Shown one piece after another: positions 1-9,243 of a stretch of DNA of 64,000 nucleotides. Each line of letters starts with the position of its first letter. Position 1 is the first letter of the stretch. A program made the translations under genes and the position numbers. Under the pieces are notes generated by a model, which was given only the letters and a program-made list of their open reading frames with translations, had not been told where the DNA came from and ran no database searches. The DNA is from a bacterium (GTDB taxonomy: Bacteria > Oederibacteriota > JAAXVQ01 > JAUVAV01). Location: the NCBI GenBank assembly GCA_021108215.1, contig JAIORK010000055.1, positions 83,635-147,634 on the forward strand, read 5' to 3'.

Positions 1-897
1 TATGCGACACCGGTAAATTACGGAGATATTATAGCTCGAAATTTTAAAAATATTCCTCTTCACAAATTCAATATGCCGATGCCATTCTGGTTGGGCGCGC
101 GAATATATTTTGGTCTCAGAAAACCACGAAAAAAAATACTGGGGAGTGAGTTTGCCGGGAAAATTGAAGCCACAGGCAAAGATGTAAAAGTATTTAGGAA
201 AGGTGACCAGGTCTTTGCATATCGCGGTATGAACATGGGTGCTAATGCCGAATATCTATGTATGCCTGAGGATGGGATGGTGGCAATCAAACCGGCCAAT
301 ATGACTTATGAGGAAGCCGCTTGCGTTCCTTATGGGGCATTAATGGCGTTAAGTTTGCTTAGAAAAGTAAATATTCAGAGCAGACAAAAAGTCCTTATCA
401 ATGGAGCTTCCGGCGGGATAGGTTCACTCGCAGTACAGCTTGCCAGGTATTTTGGCGCAGAAGTTACCGGGGTCTGCAGTACCCCAAGATTAGAATTAGT
501 TAAATCTCTGGGAGCTGATAAGGTAATTGATTACACTAAAGAGAATTTTACCAAAAACGGTGAAAGATATGATCTTATTTTTGACATATTAGGCAGGAGT
601 TCATTCTCACGTTGTAAAGGCTCGCTAACGCAGAACGGACGTTATCTTTTAGCCAGCTTCAAGATGAGACAACTTGTTCAAATGCTATGGACTTCAATAA
701 TAGGCAGCAAGAAAGTAATATGTGCGTTGGTAAGTGAAAAGTCTGAAGATTTAATTTTTATGAAAGAGCTTGTTGAGGCAGGAAAGATAAAATCGGTTAT
801 AGATAAACGCTATCCGTTGGAACAGACTGCCGAGGCTCATAGATATGTTGAAAAAGGGAACAAAAAAGGCAATGTAGTAATAACTGTTGAAACATAG
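1..897 (+). CDS. Zinc-independent medium-chain dehydrogenase/reductase (quinone oxidoreductase-like), 5' end outside window
   Basis: This gene is open in frame from base 1, so its N-terminus lies outside the window. The visible residues include TPVNYGDI, the substrate-side segment of the GroES-like domain in NADPH:quinone reductase-type MDR enzymes. The nucleotide-binding Rossmann motif is [16 protein letters not shown] at about 405-455, followed by [13 protein letters not shown], typical of the zinc-independent branch. The Cys and His zinc ligands of alcohol dehydrogenases are not seen. The likely role is NAD(P)H-dependent reduction of a quinone, enone or aldehyde in the cytoplasm; the substrate cannot be told. 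It lies 21 bp before a redox-type gene and is a paralogue of the gene at 1816-2787, so the three may form one operon. An internal ATG at 73 is probably not the true start. Confidence 0.85.
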   Translation, partial: YATPVNYGDIIARNFKNIPLHKFNMPMPFWLGARIYFGLRKPRKKILGSEFAGKIEATGKDVKVFRKGDQVFAYRGMNMGANAEYLCMPEDGMVAIKPANMTYEEAACVPYGALMALSLLRKVNIQSRQKVLINGASGGIGSLAVQLARYFGAEVTGVCSTPRLELVKSLGADKVIDYTKENFTKNGERYDLIFDILGRSSFSRCKGSLTQNGRYLLASFKMRQLVQMLWTSIIGSKKVICALVSEKSEDLIFMKELVEAGKIKSVIDKRYPLEQTAEAHRYVEKGNKKGNVVITVET

Positions 898-918
898 TAT
901 CAAAACTGGAAAAAATGG

Positions 919-1761
919 ATGAAAATGAACAACTCAAAAAAAACTAAAAGAGATACCAAAAAAATATTTCTAAAAAAAGGCCCTTGCTCCAGCGCATTTT
1001 TTTATATATTAAACCGCGAATTCGGCTATCCAATGGAAACGGAGGTGCGTGCCGCGGAATCATTATGTGGTGGAATAATGCAACAAGGATATCAATGCGG
1101 AATGCTTTGGGGGTCTGCATTGGCTGTGGGAGCGGAATCCTTTCGCAGGCACGATGATCGCGATCAGGCTATCGGTATAGCCGTAACGGCAACGGAACAT
1201 CTTTTGGAATCATTTTTAAAAAGGGCAAAAAGTGCCGATTGCAGGGATATAACGAGTTGCAATTTTTCAAAAAAATTAATATTTAATATAATAAAATACT
1301 TTCTCTTTGGAAAAGCCGTAACCTGTATAAAACTTGCAGACAATTGGGCTCCGGAAGCGATCCAATCAGCCACTGAAGGATTATCCTGCGAGCAAATTGA
1401 TTTACCTCGATTGCCAATAAGCTGTGCTTCCGAAGTTGCTAAAAAAATGGGAGCGAGTGATGAAAAAGTGGTTACGGTTGCCGGATTTGCCGGAGGTATT
1501 GGTTTGAGCGGCAATGCTTGCGGCGCGCTGAGCGCTGCTATATGGATGAACACACTCAATTGGTGTAGAAAACAAACAGAAAAATCTTTTTATACTAATC
1601 CAAATGCGAAAAATATATTAAAAGCATTCTATGAAGTAACTGATTCTGAAATTCTATGCCATAAAATTTGCGGACAGCATTTTAAGACAATAGAAGATCA
1701 TACGAAATTTATAAAAAATGGCGGTTGCGATAAACTGATTAATGTACTCGCACGAGCATAA
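919..1761 (+). CDS. C_GCAxxG_C_C family redox-type protein
   Basis: The protein has about 280 residues and two copies of a Gly/Cys-rich signature: an N-terminal LCGGIMQQGYQCGMLWGSAL (about residues 49-68) and a C-terminal AGGIGLSGNACGALSAAIW (about 190-208). These fit the C_GCAxxG_C_C family, proposed to be redox active through conserved cysteines but of unproven function. Further cysteines (around residues 107, 113, 153, 165) surround them. No signal peptide is seen, so it should be cytoplasmic. It sits between two paralogous quinone-reductase-like genes, which suggests a shared redox task such as electron delivery or disulfide reduction. The ribosome site is weak, and ATG 925 is an alternative start. 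The base composition is AT-rich compared with the housekeeping block further right. Confidence 0.7.
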   Translation: MKMNNSKKTKRDTKKIFLKKGPCSSAFFYILNREFGYPMETEVRAAESLCGGIMQQGYQCGMLWGSALAVGAESFRRHDDRDQAIGIAVTATEHLLESFLKRAKSADCRDITSCNFSKKLIFNIIKYFLFGKAVTCIKLADNWAPEAIQSATEGLSCEQIDLPRLPISCASEVAKKMGASDEKVVTVAGFAGGIGLSGNACGALSAAIWMNTLNWCRKQTEKSFYTNPNAKNILKAFYEVTDSEILCHKICGQHFKTIEDHTKFIKNGGCDKLINVLARA

Positions 1762-1815
1762 TTATTATCAATCAAAAAGAAAGGATACCAAAATAAAAAA
1801 AGGAAGAATACCTAA

Positions 1816-2787
1816 ATGAAAGCGATTGTATACACAAAATATGGTTCGCCCGATGTTCTTGCATTAAAAGAGGTAGAAAAACCTACTCTCAAGAACAATG
1901 AAGTATTGATAAAAGTTCAGGCGGTGTCTGCAAATCCAGCTGACAGAGGTCTCCTGACCGGTAAACCGTTTTTGCTCCGCCTGATGGGCTATGGGCTTTT
2001 AAAACCAAAAAACAAGATACTCGGAGCTGACATAGCGGGGCGGGTTGAAGCGGTTGGCAGAAACGCAAAGCAGTTTCAGCCAGGTGATGAGGTGTTCGGT
2101 GACATTTCCGATTGTGGTTGGGGCGGTTTTGCCGAGTATGTATGTGCCGGTGAAAATGCATTGGTGTTAAAACCGGCCAATATATCGTTCGGGGAAGCAG
2201 CGGCCGTACCCATGGCGGCAGTCACCGCCCTGCAGGGGCTTCGCGATAAAGGAAAGATTCAGTCAGGGCAAAAGGTTTTGATTAATGGTGCGTCCGGTGG
2301 TGTGGGTACATTTGCAGTACAGATTGCCAAATCGTTCAAAACTGAAGTGACCGCTGTGTGCAGCACGAGTAAATTGGACATGGTGCGCTCGATTGGTGCA
2401 GATCATGTCATTGATTACACTCAGGAAGATTTTACCGAAAATGGGCAGCATTATGACCTGATTATTGCTGCTAACGGATATCATTCGATCTCAGATTATA
2501 AGCGTGCATTGAGCCCCAAGGGAATTTATGTCGCGACCGGAGGTTCCCTGGCTCAAATATTTCAAGCTATGCTCCTGGGACCATGGGTTTCAATGACAGG
2601 GAGTAAGAAAATGGGTAGCTTGGCAACGAAATCAAATAAAAAGGATTTAATTTTTATAAAAGAGCTTCTTGAAGCCGGCAAAGTAAAACCTGTTATAGAT
2701 AAACAATATCCGTTGAGTGAGGTTGCGCAAGCTCTCCGGTATCTTGAAGAGGGACACGCCCAGGGAAAAGTAGTAATAACCTTGTAA
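1816..2787 (+). CDS. Zinc-independent MDR oxidoreductase, complete paralogue of the first gene
   Basis: At 323 residues this is full length for an NADPH:quinone reductase-like MDR protein. The N-terminal GroES-like domain begins MKAIVYTKYGSPDVLALKEV and continues with SANPADRGLLTGKP. The cofactor motif is NGASGGVGTFAVQIAKSF near residues 157-174, followed by the dinucleotide-binding beta strand TAVCSTSKLDMV and then GADHVIDYTQEDF. Zinc-ligand Cys residues are absent. It closely resembles the product of 1-897 over its whole length, indicating tandem duplication with a C_GCAxxG_C_C gene between the copies. The start is backed by AAGGAAG about 9 nt upstream. The expected reaction is reduction of a quinone or alpha,beta-unsaturated carbonyl using NADPH; the substrate is unknown. 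Confidence 0.88.
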   Translation: MKAIVYTKYGSPDVLALKEVEKPTLKNNEVLIKVQAVSANPADRGLLTGKPFLLRLMGYGLLKPKNKILGADIAGRVEAVGRNAKQFQPGDEVFGDISDCGWGGFAEYVCAGENALVLKPANISFGEAAAVPMAAVTALQGLRDKGKIQSGQKVLINGASGGVGTFAVQIAKSFKTEVTAVCSTSKLDMVRSIGADHVIDYTQEDFTENGQHYDLIIAANGYHSISDYKRALSPKGIYVATGGSLAQIFQAMLLGPWVSMTGSKKMGSLATKSNKKDLIFIKELLEAGKVKPVIDKQYPLSEVAQALRYLEEGHAQGKVVITL

Positions 2788-2798
2788 TGGTAATGGGG

Positions 2799-2927
2799 TC
2801 AAGTCTGCTCTTTGCTTTTGATGATTATCTCAGCTACCCGATCCATATTTCTCTTGAAGTTCCGATCCTTCAACACCTGCTTTTCATTCTCTTGATAAGC
2901 TATACTTCCCCATCCGAAATTGTCGAC
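2799..2927 (-). pseudogene. Unrecognised 3' coding remnant
   Basis: The minus strand carries about 42 open codons that read like a natural protein C-terminus (ending KSKEQT and a stop), preceded in frame by a stop codon. The forward sequence TGGGGTCAAGTCTGC at its end resembles the ends of transposase-type coding fragments I have seen, but I cannot name the family. The rest of 2788-3129 shows no supportable gene, and a 92-codon forward reading frame there has no ribosome site or recognisable domain. It is best read as decayed mobile or accessory DNA. Confidence 0.3.
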
Positions 2928-3129
2928 CTATCTTCTTGCCGGCTATCACGTCTTAGCTTTCATCACATCCCGGGGTCTCCTCTTCTTGATCTATACAATT
3001 TAGGTTGTGTTAAATTTTTGGCCGGCGTGAATAACTTCGCTGCCGAAACCTTTCCCATTATCTAGGCAATTTTATCGGTATTACCGTGGTGTGTTGAGAT
3101 GTAAATCATTAGAGTTCTCATTTCACTGA

Positions 3130-3495
3130 TCATTTCCGTAGCAGCCGGATTGCAGCCAGCAATGCCATCAGGCTGCCAAACCCATAATATCCGCTTATCC
3201 AATCTGCGACCATCCCGGTAGCGCTGATGAATGTCACACGAAGTGCCAACTTTCGCTCCCGGATATTTTCCGCGCTTCGCAGTTGCCATCCCCAGATGAT
3301 GTTTAATCCTGCCGATGCCAGCACAATCAGCCCGCAAATTAGTCCTGTAAGGGGCATAGTTGAGTGCCATGCAAGTACCGGTGCTTCTACTGCGAAAAAA
3401 AGCAGTACGTCCTGCATTCCGCCATAAAGCATCAACAATCCTCCCAGCGCTAGCACCACCAGCCAGGCCCAGCGATGAAATCCATGTTTTTCCAT
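3130..3495 (-). CDS. Small integral membrane protein of unknown function
   Basis: The 121-residue product has about four hydrophobic helices: AWLVVLALGGLLMLYGG, VLLFFAVEAPVLAW, LTGLICGLIVLASAGLNII and a weaker C-terminal YYGFGSLMALLAAIRL. The start is well supported by AAGGAG 8 nt before the ATG. No family is recognised. It stands alone between decayed sequence and a truncated hydrolase gene, so context gives no function. Confidence 0.6.
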   Translation of the reverse strand: MEKHGFHRWAWLVVLALGGLLMLYGGMQDVLLFFAVEAPVLAWHSTMPLTGLICGLIVLASAGLNIIWGWQLRSAENIRERKLALRVTFISATGMVADWISGYYGFGSLMALLAAIRLLRK

Positions 3496-3559
3496 ATTTT
3501 CATCTCCTTAAAAATAAACAGAATAGCCGAAACTAAACTTCTAAATAGTTGCCGTTTAT

Positions 3560-3955
3560 TTACAAATTATAACTTAAATTTGCCAAAGTCGAGTTATAGG
3601 TTTCTCCAATCTTTAATACTTTTATAGATGTTTTGGTTTTATTATCTTTCACATGCTTTATGAATTCAGAGGGAGTTCCTTTCATGCTGAACATTATTGG
3701 AATTCCCCCAAATGTCCCGAAATGAATAGGTATTACAATCTTTGGTTTTAATTCTTCTGTTGCAAGTGCGGCATCTTTGGGATCCATCACCATTTTAGAA
3801 CCAAAAAACTTGTTTCCGCTAATAGGTAAAAAGGCTACATCCAGTTTATGTTTTTTGCCAATTTCAGTCAGGGAGGGAATGAAAAAAGTATCGCCGGCAA
3901 AATAAAGGGATTCCTTTCCTGCTACAATAAATCTTTCAATACTAAACTTTTGCAT
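3560..3955 (-). pseudogene. Truncated metallo-beta-lactamase-fold hydrolase (UlaG-like C-terminal half)
   Basis: The 131 residues match the C-terminal half of MBL-fold metal-dependent hydrolases of the UlaG type: YFAGDTFFIPSL carries the bridging-Asp region, followed by FLPISG, MDPKDAA and VIPIHFGTF with the last metal His. The N-terminal half with the HxHxDH metal site is missing. No ribosome site precedes the first ATG (3955). The missing 5' part is replaced by a dispersed hairpin repeat (3999-4127), so insertion or recombination at the repeat probably removed it. It is unlikely to be active. Confidence 0.65.
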
Positions 3956-3998
3956 ATTTCACAATTCTTTGTGATTTTTTAAGGTTTATTGTTTTATT

Positions 3999-4127
3999 CG
4001 TCACACCGGCATGCTTTTAGCCGAAATCCATGGGGTTTTCAAGACTTAAAAACAACGCTTTTCTGAATTCCCGATACGAGCATTCGGGAATGACAACCTG
4101 GAAACCGCCTAAATGCCCAGGCTCCTA
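3999..4127. repeat. Dispersed hairpin repeat, copy A
   Basis: It begins CGTCACACCGGC, contains a hairpin formed by TTCCCGA and TTCGGGAA, and ends TGCCCAGGCTCCTA. The same start, middle and identical 14-base end occur at 17040-17155. The repeat abuts the truncated MBL gene, and its last three bases form the stop codon of the porin-like gene, so that gene ends inside the repeat. Confidence 0.6.
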
Positions 4128-5195
4128 AAAACTATATTCCACCTTAAAATATATTTTATCCTTCAGCTCACTTATTAAAGTCCCGGTCGCCTCTCCCAGG
4201 ACAAAAATTCCGGAAAGTACTATATTTGCCGCATCTGCCAGGGAATAAGTCACTTCCGGGTAAAGGATAAAAATTTCATTCTCAGTCTCATATGCCATGC
4301 CCAGTTGCAGGGTGTGAATGTCCAGAAACGGATAGCGCAATACTGTCATAATGTAATGCTCCTGAATATCCTCGTGGTTCCTGTGATAATATTGTGCCAG
4401 GCAATACAAATCATCCCTAAAAGTGTATTCTCCGCCAGCAGCTAACTGGTAATACTCCTCCCCGCTCTCCGGCAGATTATATGCTCCTTCAGCCCAGAGC
4501 GCGATTTCGCCAATAGCGCCTATAACGTCTCCACCATATATTTCCACATTACGATATTGGCCGTTTGTCCAGGGATAATCCTCTTTACCTTTAAAATAAC
4601 TTGCCGATAAATCGCACCCAATTATGGATTGTGCCGACAGTTTGAATGCGTATTCGGAGTTCTCTAACTTCCTCTCCGGCAAGGCGACGCCCGGTACCTC
4701 AAGCGCCGGCACAAAATAGGGAAGGTAAACTCCTGTCAGGATTATATTGGTCAGGGGGTAGTATTTCAGGCGTAGTGCGGTTGCGCCCAGTTTTTCTTCC
4801 AGAATAAAGGCTTCCTCTTCGCTTAAATCAAAGGGATTTAGGTTATCCGTAGGGTTGATGCTATAGGCCGTGCCCCAGGAAATGATCTGCACCCCTGCCC
4901 GCAGGTCCAAACTGCCTAAATAATAATCAATATATGCCTCTTGCAAATTCCAATCGGAATGCAATTCCCCGGTAGTGTACATTTTAAGGCTGACATGAGC
5001 ATGCGCATTGTCGCTCACCTGGCTGTCCAGCTTGGGTTTGAAAGTTGTTCTGGACCAAATTGCTTCTGATTCATCCAAATTAAAGCGCAGCCGGGTATCG
5101 ATTTCTCCGTTGATATCAAGAGATGGCTGAGCCATAGCAAGGTTGGGAATTACCAACAGGCACCACAATATGAATAAAAAAAACAAGTTTTTCAT
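4125..5195 (-). CDS. Outer-membrane beta-barrel (porin-like) protein
   Basis: The product (about 356 residues) starts with a cleavable signal peptide (MKNLFFLFILWCLLVIPNLA, then MAQP). The mature part is a run of alternating amphipathic strands such as HVSLKMYTTGEL, EAYIDYYLGSLDLRAGVQII and YLAQYYHRN, and it ends with an aromatic residue (VEYSF), the classic C-terminal signature for BAM-inserted barrels. It resembles the DUF1302-type barrels found with RND exporters, but I cannot assign it firmly. A GTG at 5204 directly follows the upstream stop; ATG 5195 is preferred because AGGTGA precedes it. It is the last gene of the redoxin-RND-LolA-porin operon, so it may be the outer-membrane part of an export path. 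Its stop codon lies in a repeat element. Confidence 0.72.
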   Translation of the reverse strand: MKNLFFLFILWCLLVIPNLAMAQPSLDINGEIDTRLRFNLDESEAIWSRTTFKPKLDSQVSDNAHAHVSLKMYTTGELHSDWNLQEAYIDYYLGSLDLRAGVQIISWGTAYSINPTDNLNPFDLSEEEAFILEEKLGATALRLKYYPLTNIILTGVYLPYFVPALEVPGVALPERKLENSEYAFKLSAQSIIGCDLSASYFKGKEDYPWTNGQYRNVEIYGGDVIGAIGEIALWAEGAYNLPESGEEYYQLAAGGEYTFRDDLYCLAQYYHRNHEDIQEHYIMTVLRYPFLDIHTLQLGMAYETENEIFILYPEVTYSLADAANIVLSGIFVLGEATGTLISELKDKIYFKVEYSF

Positions 5196-5204
5196 AATAT
5201 TCAC

Positions 5205-5972
5205 CTATCGCTTTTCCAACTGACGCGTAGTGAACATTTTATCCGGAATTGCCGGATTCACCTTAACCTCTTTTTCCACAATAATGGTCTTGCTGCCTTT
5301 CTGCACATTCTGCATCTCCATTTTCTTGGTCAGCCAAAATCCCTCTATCTCTTCCACCTCGGATAAATACATAATCTTGAGCAGGTCTCCATGCTCATCA
5401 TAATATTCGGTCTTCATTTGGTTAAAACGCGCCTTATCCACCCATCTCTTTTGTTTGCTGTAAATAGCGCCCTTCGCATCCTTTGGCAGCAGTTCCAGAA
5501 TATAGCAATCCTGTTCTTCATATTTCTCAATCCCCAGTAACCTGGCGTTATATTTTTCCACCAAAGAATCCGTGCCCACGTCCTCATAACTAAAGTCACT
5601 GCCCATAAAACTTTTACCTTTATCCTTGCCGGCAATCCGGCGGACCTTTCGCAAGGCCGGCAGATAGAGCCAGTCATCATCTTTTACCGAGAGAAAACCC
5701 GTGCCTTTGATATTGGCAGGTGATATAAACCTGACCAAAGTATAGTCATCACCTTTTGTCCAGATTTTTATCGTCCGAATCCGTTTGGCGCCTGATTTGT
5801 GGACAATGGTCATCTCACTTATCATTATTTCCGAGGCCGGCCGGTTGGCTTCCTCTTTTTCTAAAATCTCATTGCCGGTTAATTCTTTCGCGTTAGCGGA
5901 AGAAGTGAATATAAGCAAACTCATTACCAGACCAACCCCCATAATTCCCATGTTCTTAATTTTACTTAGCAT
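5205..5972 (-). CDS. LolA-like outer membrane lipoprotein-sorting protein
   Basis: This is a 255-residue exported protein: the signal peptide is MGIMGVGLVMSLLIFTSSANA, and the mature domain matches the LolA-like family found next to RND/MMPL exporters. Landmarks are RTIKIWTKGDDYTLVRFISP, KGTGFLSVKDDDWLYLPALR, RIAGKDKGKSFMGSDFSYED and KRWVDKARFNQMKTEYYDEHG, the last two being very typical. Such proteins have an open beta-barrel half-shell that binds acyl chains in the periplasm. The start is fixed by GAAGGAGGT before the ATG. It overlaps the 3' end of the RND gene by 11 bp, so the two are probably co-translated and carry a hydrophobic cargo together. Confidence 0.85.
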   Translation of the reverse strand: MLSKIKNMGIMGVGLVMSLLIFTSSANAKELTGNEILEKEEANRPASEIMISEMTIVHKSGAKRIRTIKIWTKGDDYTLVRFISPANIKGTGFLSVKDDDWLYLPALRKVRRIAGKDKGKSFMGSDFSYEDVGTDSLVEKYNARLLGIEKYEEQDCYILELLPKDAKGAIYSKQKRWVDKARFNQMKTEYYDEHGDLLKIMYLSEVEEIEGFWLTKKMEMQNVQKGSKTIIVEKEVKVNPAIPDKMFTTRQLEKR

Positions 5973-8238
5973 ACTGATTACCTCCTTCGATTTTTATTTT
6001 GTGTCTGTCCCGCAGGAATAACAATGCCGGCAATACGGTCATTGACGCCAGGGATGAAAAAAGCATGGTCAAGGCAATCATCCAGCCCATGCGTGCTATG
6101 GGCGGCATGGACGCGAACACCAGTACCAAAAAACCCAATCCCACGGCCGCGGCATTGTAAAAGATTGCCTGGCCGGTATTTGAAATAGTAATCTTCAAGG
6201 CCTGCTCCACTTTTTTGCCCAGGGCCAGTTCTTCCTTATAGCGATTAAAAAAGTGAATAGCGTAGTCTACCCCTATACCAATAACAATGCTGGCAATAAC
6301 CGCCGAAGCCACGTCCAGCGGTATCCCAAACCAACCCATTATCCCAAAGTTCAAAATCACCGTGAGTATAATCGGGATAGCGCAAAGCGCGCCATAGCTT
6401 AATGATTTTGAGATGATAATCATCAGCAACAGAACAATCATAATTGCCAGAACCAGACTTTGTAATTGTCCTTTTACAATAAGCTTATTCATTCTGTATG
6501 ACAGGATGGGCGTTCCGGTTAATACTACCTCAGTCGTGTTGTCAAAATATTTATCAATTGCTCCTTCTATTTCAGCAATCATTTTCTCCCGTTCTGAAAT
6601 TTTATAGGTTGCTACCCGGGATTGGATCAAAGCATGTTGATAGTCAAAAGAAAGCATATTATCCAGTTGCTCCGAACCTCCCAGGGACAGGAGCAGAAGA
6701 TATTGGGCTACCTCTTCTTCTGTTTCCGGCAGAATTTTGAATTTCGGCTTCCCCTCGTGCAAGGCTTTATTGGTATTGCGCAAAAGATTAACGATAGACG
6801 CAGGCCGGCTTAAAATTTCAATCTCCGTGATATCATTTTGCAGATGCTCCATGGCCCGCAAAACTTCAGGCTCCTGAATATTGCCCTTGATAGCAATTTG
6901 AATAATATCCGCGCCGCCAAAATTATCCTTGACCACATTGTAAGCTGATCTAACCGGCCCGCCCGGTGGAAAGAAACTAATAAAATCCGATTCAGTGCTA
7001 ATCAACGGAATCCCCAGACCGGCTGCCAGGATAAGCACCCCGGCGATTATCAGCACTGTTTTGGCTCTGCCTACAACAAAATCCGCCCATTTTTTCAGAG
7101 TTCCCTGCAAAAATGTTTTTCTGTTGCCAACAGATTCTCTTTTATGAGGACGCAGCAAGAAAAGAAATGCCAGGAATAAAGTGATTGTAATTATAAAAGC
7201 AATACCCACTCCCACGGCAGTAAACAAACCAAAGCTTCTAATCAGGCTTAAGGAAGAAACACCCAGCGAACCAAAACCTCCCATGGTAGTAATGGATGTT
7301 AAAAAACATGCCATACCTACGAACACTATTGTTCTGGTTAAAGCTTTCCTTTTATCCCAGCCCAGCGAAATTTCCTCACGGTACCGGGCAAGAATATGAA
7401 TCCCGTCCGCAATGCCTATACTGATAAGAATAATCGGCATGATATTACTAATAGGAGTAAGGGGTACTCCAAGATATCCCATAAGTCCCATAGTCCAGAT
7501 AATTGTAACCACAACAATAAGTAATGGCAAAACCACTCCTCTTAGATTGCGAAAGCTGAAGTAAAGTATCCCTACCATTAGCAGCATAGCCAAAGGAAGC
7601 AATTTGGCCATGTCTTTGCTCAGTATTGTATCCATTTCCATGTCCAGCACAGCTTGACCGGTCAAGTGAGTCTTGTGCTCCAGTCCGAGTTTATTCACCT
7701 CCTCTTTGAGATTGCAGATAACCTCCACTACATCTGCATTAGGTAAAATCTGAACCATAATTAGGGCAATTCTTCCATTTTCGGAAACTATCTGCCCCAC
7801 ATAGTCATCATTGGATAACACTCCTTTCTGCAATTCCCGGAGTTCGGCTTCACTCTCCGGAATATCCTCAATCAGTTCCACCACCTCGATCCCGCCCTCA
7901 ACTCCCCGAATCTCTTCAACATTGGTTATACTCAGAACGGAATTAACCCCTTTCACTTTTTCCAATGCCAGAGTTAATTGATCTATTTCGCGCAATGAAC
8001 CGGCGCTGAAGACCTCGCCCAGGTCCATAACCACCATGGCAAACTTTGCTCCGCCAAAAGTTTCGTCAACCTGGTCGTAGGCCGTCTTTACCGGGTCATT
8101 TGCAGGAATCATGGATTCCACATCACCGCTTACATCCAGCTTATTAAGACCGAAGTAAAAGAAGACTGTCGCCGAAATAATGAGAGCGATTATGATTTTC
8201 GGATATTTACCCACCCATAGGGTTAGTTTTTCCAGCAT
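5962..8238 (-). CDS. RND/MMPL superfamily exporter
   Basis: The product is 758 residues with the twofold RND layout: one N-terminal helix, a periplasmic loop (EDIPESEAELRELQKGVLSND region), five or six helices from about residue 205 (AKLLPLAMLLMVGILYF), then helix 7, a second loop and a second helix bundle. IGIADGIHILARYREE and the matching IGIGVDYAIHFFNRYKEE mark helix 4 of each half and are diagnostic of the hydrophobe/MMPL-type RND branch. The start has AAGGAG 9 nt upstream and overlaps the redoxin-like gene by 32 bp. With the LolA-like and porin-like genes it probably moves lipids or other hydrophobic molecules from the inner membrane outward. The cargo is unknown. Confidence 0.88.
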   Translation of the reverse strand: MLEKLTLWVGKYPKIIIALIISATVFFYFGLNKLDVSGDVESMIPANDPVKTAYDQVDETFGGAKFAMVVMDLGEVFSAGSLREIDQLTLALEKVKGVNSVLSITNVEEIRGVEGGIEVVELIEDIPESEAELRELQKGVLSNDDYVGQIVSENGRIALIMVQILPNADVVEVICNLKEEVNKLGLEHKTHLTGQAVLDMEMDTILSKDMAKLLPLAMLLMVGILYFSFRNLRGVVLPLLIVVVTIIWTMGLMGYLGVPLTPISNIMPIILISIGIADGIHILARYREEISLGWDKRKALTRTIVFVGMACFLTSITTMGGFGSLGVSSLSLIRSFGLFTAVGVGIAFIITITLFLAFLFLLRPHKRESVGNRKTFLQGTLKKWADFVVGRAKTVLIIAGVLILAAGLGIPLISTESDFISFFPPGGPVRSAYNVVKDNFGGADIIQIAIKGNIQEPEVLRAMEHLQNDITEIEILSRPASIVNLLRNTNKALHEGKPKFKILPETEEEVAQYLLLLSLGGSEQLDNMLSFDYQHALIQSRVATYKISEREKMIAEIEGAIDKYFDNTTEVVLTGTPILSYRMNKLIVKGQLQSLVLAIMIVLLLMIIISKSLSYGALCAIPIILTVILNFGIMGWFGIPLDVASAVIASIVIGIGVDYAIHFFNRYKEELALGKKVEQALKITISNTGQAIFYNAAAVGLGFLVLVFASMPPIARMGWMIALTMLFSSLASMTVLPALLFLRDRHKIKIEGGNQYAK

Positions 8239-8818
8239 CGTTTTTATCTCCTTCCTTTTGCTCTTCTACACTGTCGGATTCTAAAATCTCCTCAAGCTTA
8301 TCCCTAACCAACTGAAATTTATCCTCGGAGTACGGCCCCGCCACATGGCTGACCAGAACTCCGTCTGCCGCAATAACCAAAACATCGGTTTCATCTTTAT
8401 CAGCGCCTAAAAGTTTATTAACTTTTTGTTCCCAGTCCATCAGGATAGTGACCGGACTCTTTTGATGAATTTCCTTTATTTTCCCTATTACAAAATTTCG
8501 GGTTATAAAAAAGGGGATGCCTTGCATGTCAAAAACCGAAAATATTTCCAGACTATCGTTCGGGGGAAAGGTTTGCAGCAGCATTTTTACCCAGTTCTCG
8601 CTATTTTCCTCTTTTGCTTTAGGACCCATAACCAATATGATTACTTTCCCCTTCATTTGTCCCAGTTCGTATGATTTGTCATCTGCGCCCTCTATTACAA
8701 AATCAGGGACTTTATCTCCTACCTCCACCAATACCGTTGACTCCGCCACGCCTTGCGCTACTTGAAATAGTGATAAAAAGCCGATGCAACAAAATAGTAT
8801 TCCCCGGATATATTTCAC
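8207..8818 (-). CDS. Exported thioredoxin-fold (redoxin-like) protein lacking active-site cysteines
   Basis: This is a 203-residue protein with a signal peptide (GILFCCIGFLSLFQVAQGVA). The mature part follows the AhpC/TSA-redoxin pattern: VGDKVPDFVIEGADDKSYELGQMKGKVIILVMGPKAKEE, where the peroxidatic or CxxC cysteine would follow the strand IILV. There is no cysteine there or elsewhere in the mature chain, so it should not act as a peroxidase or disulfide reductase. The C-terminus is an acidic, polar tail. The GTG start has GGGAGG 10 nt upstream. As first gene of an RND-LolA-porin operon it may be a structural or binding partner of the exporter. Confidence 0.72.
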   Translation of the reverse strand: MKYIRGILFCCIGFLSLFQVAQGVAESTVLVEVGDKVPDFVIEGADDKSYELGQMKGKVIILVMGPKAKEENSENWVKMLLQTFPPNDSLEIFSVFDMQGIPFFITRNFVIGKIKEIHQKSPVTILMDWEQKVNKLLGADKDETDVLVIAADGVLVSHVAGPYSEDKFQLVRDKLEEILESDSVEEQKEGDKNDAGKTNPMGG

Positions 8819-9243
8819 TTCGCTAAAACCTCCCTAACTTGCTTTTTATTCAATTTCCCCGATTCATCCCAACTTGCCTGTCCTGATGCCTTTATCCGGG
8901 AACGACGGGATGAAGCGGCTAACATATTAATTCTGTATATCTTTATACTAAATACACGTAACAGAATTATTTCAGAATTGTAATAAATTGTAACAACCGC
9001 GCTTAGACTGGCCGGGCCAGAGTGAGTGACCGGGGGCGTTACGCTCTTTCCCTGATACAGATTCGAAAATAAGGGCGTCCTTTCGGCCCCTGTAATAATC
9101 GAACTAAACTAAATCGCAGATATTTGCTATATTAAGAGTCTCAAAGTCACATAAAAAGAACCGGCTGTTTAAACAACATCCCGAATTGCACATCATCTTT
9201 TTAATTGGTCTGCCATAGTAAGGCAAGGAAAGGTATGTGATCG
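8819..9243. other. Intergenic region between divergent transcription units
   Basis: No gene is seen. It should hold the promoters of the leftward redoxin-RND operon and the rightward secreted-protein gene. A perfect palindrome CTGGCCGGGCCAG lies at about 9007-9020 and could be a regulator site or hairpin. GGGCGTCCTTTCGGCCC at about 9073-9090 can also fold. No known riboswitch was recognised. Confidence 0.4.

Noticed and set aside
2787..3065. 92-codon forward reading frame after the second reductase
   Set aside because: It starts in the stop codon of the reductase gene, has no ribosome site or domain, and low-complexity content. The minus strand shows a better coding remnant.
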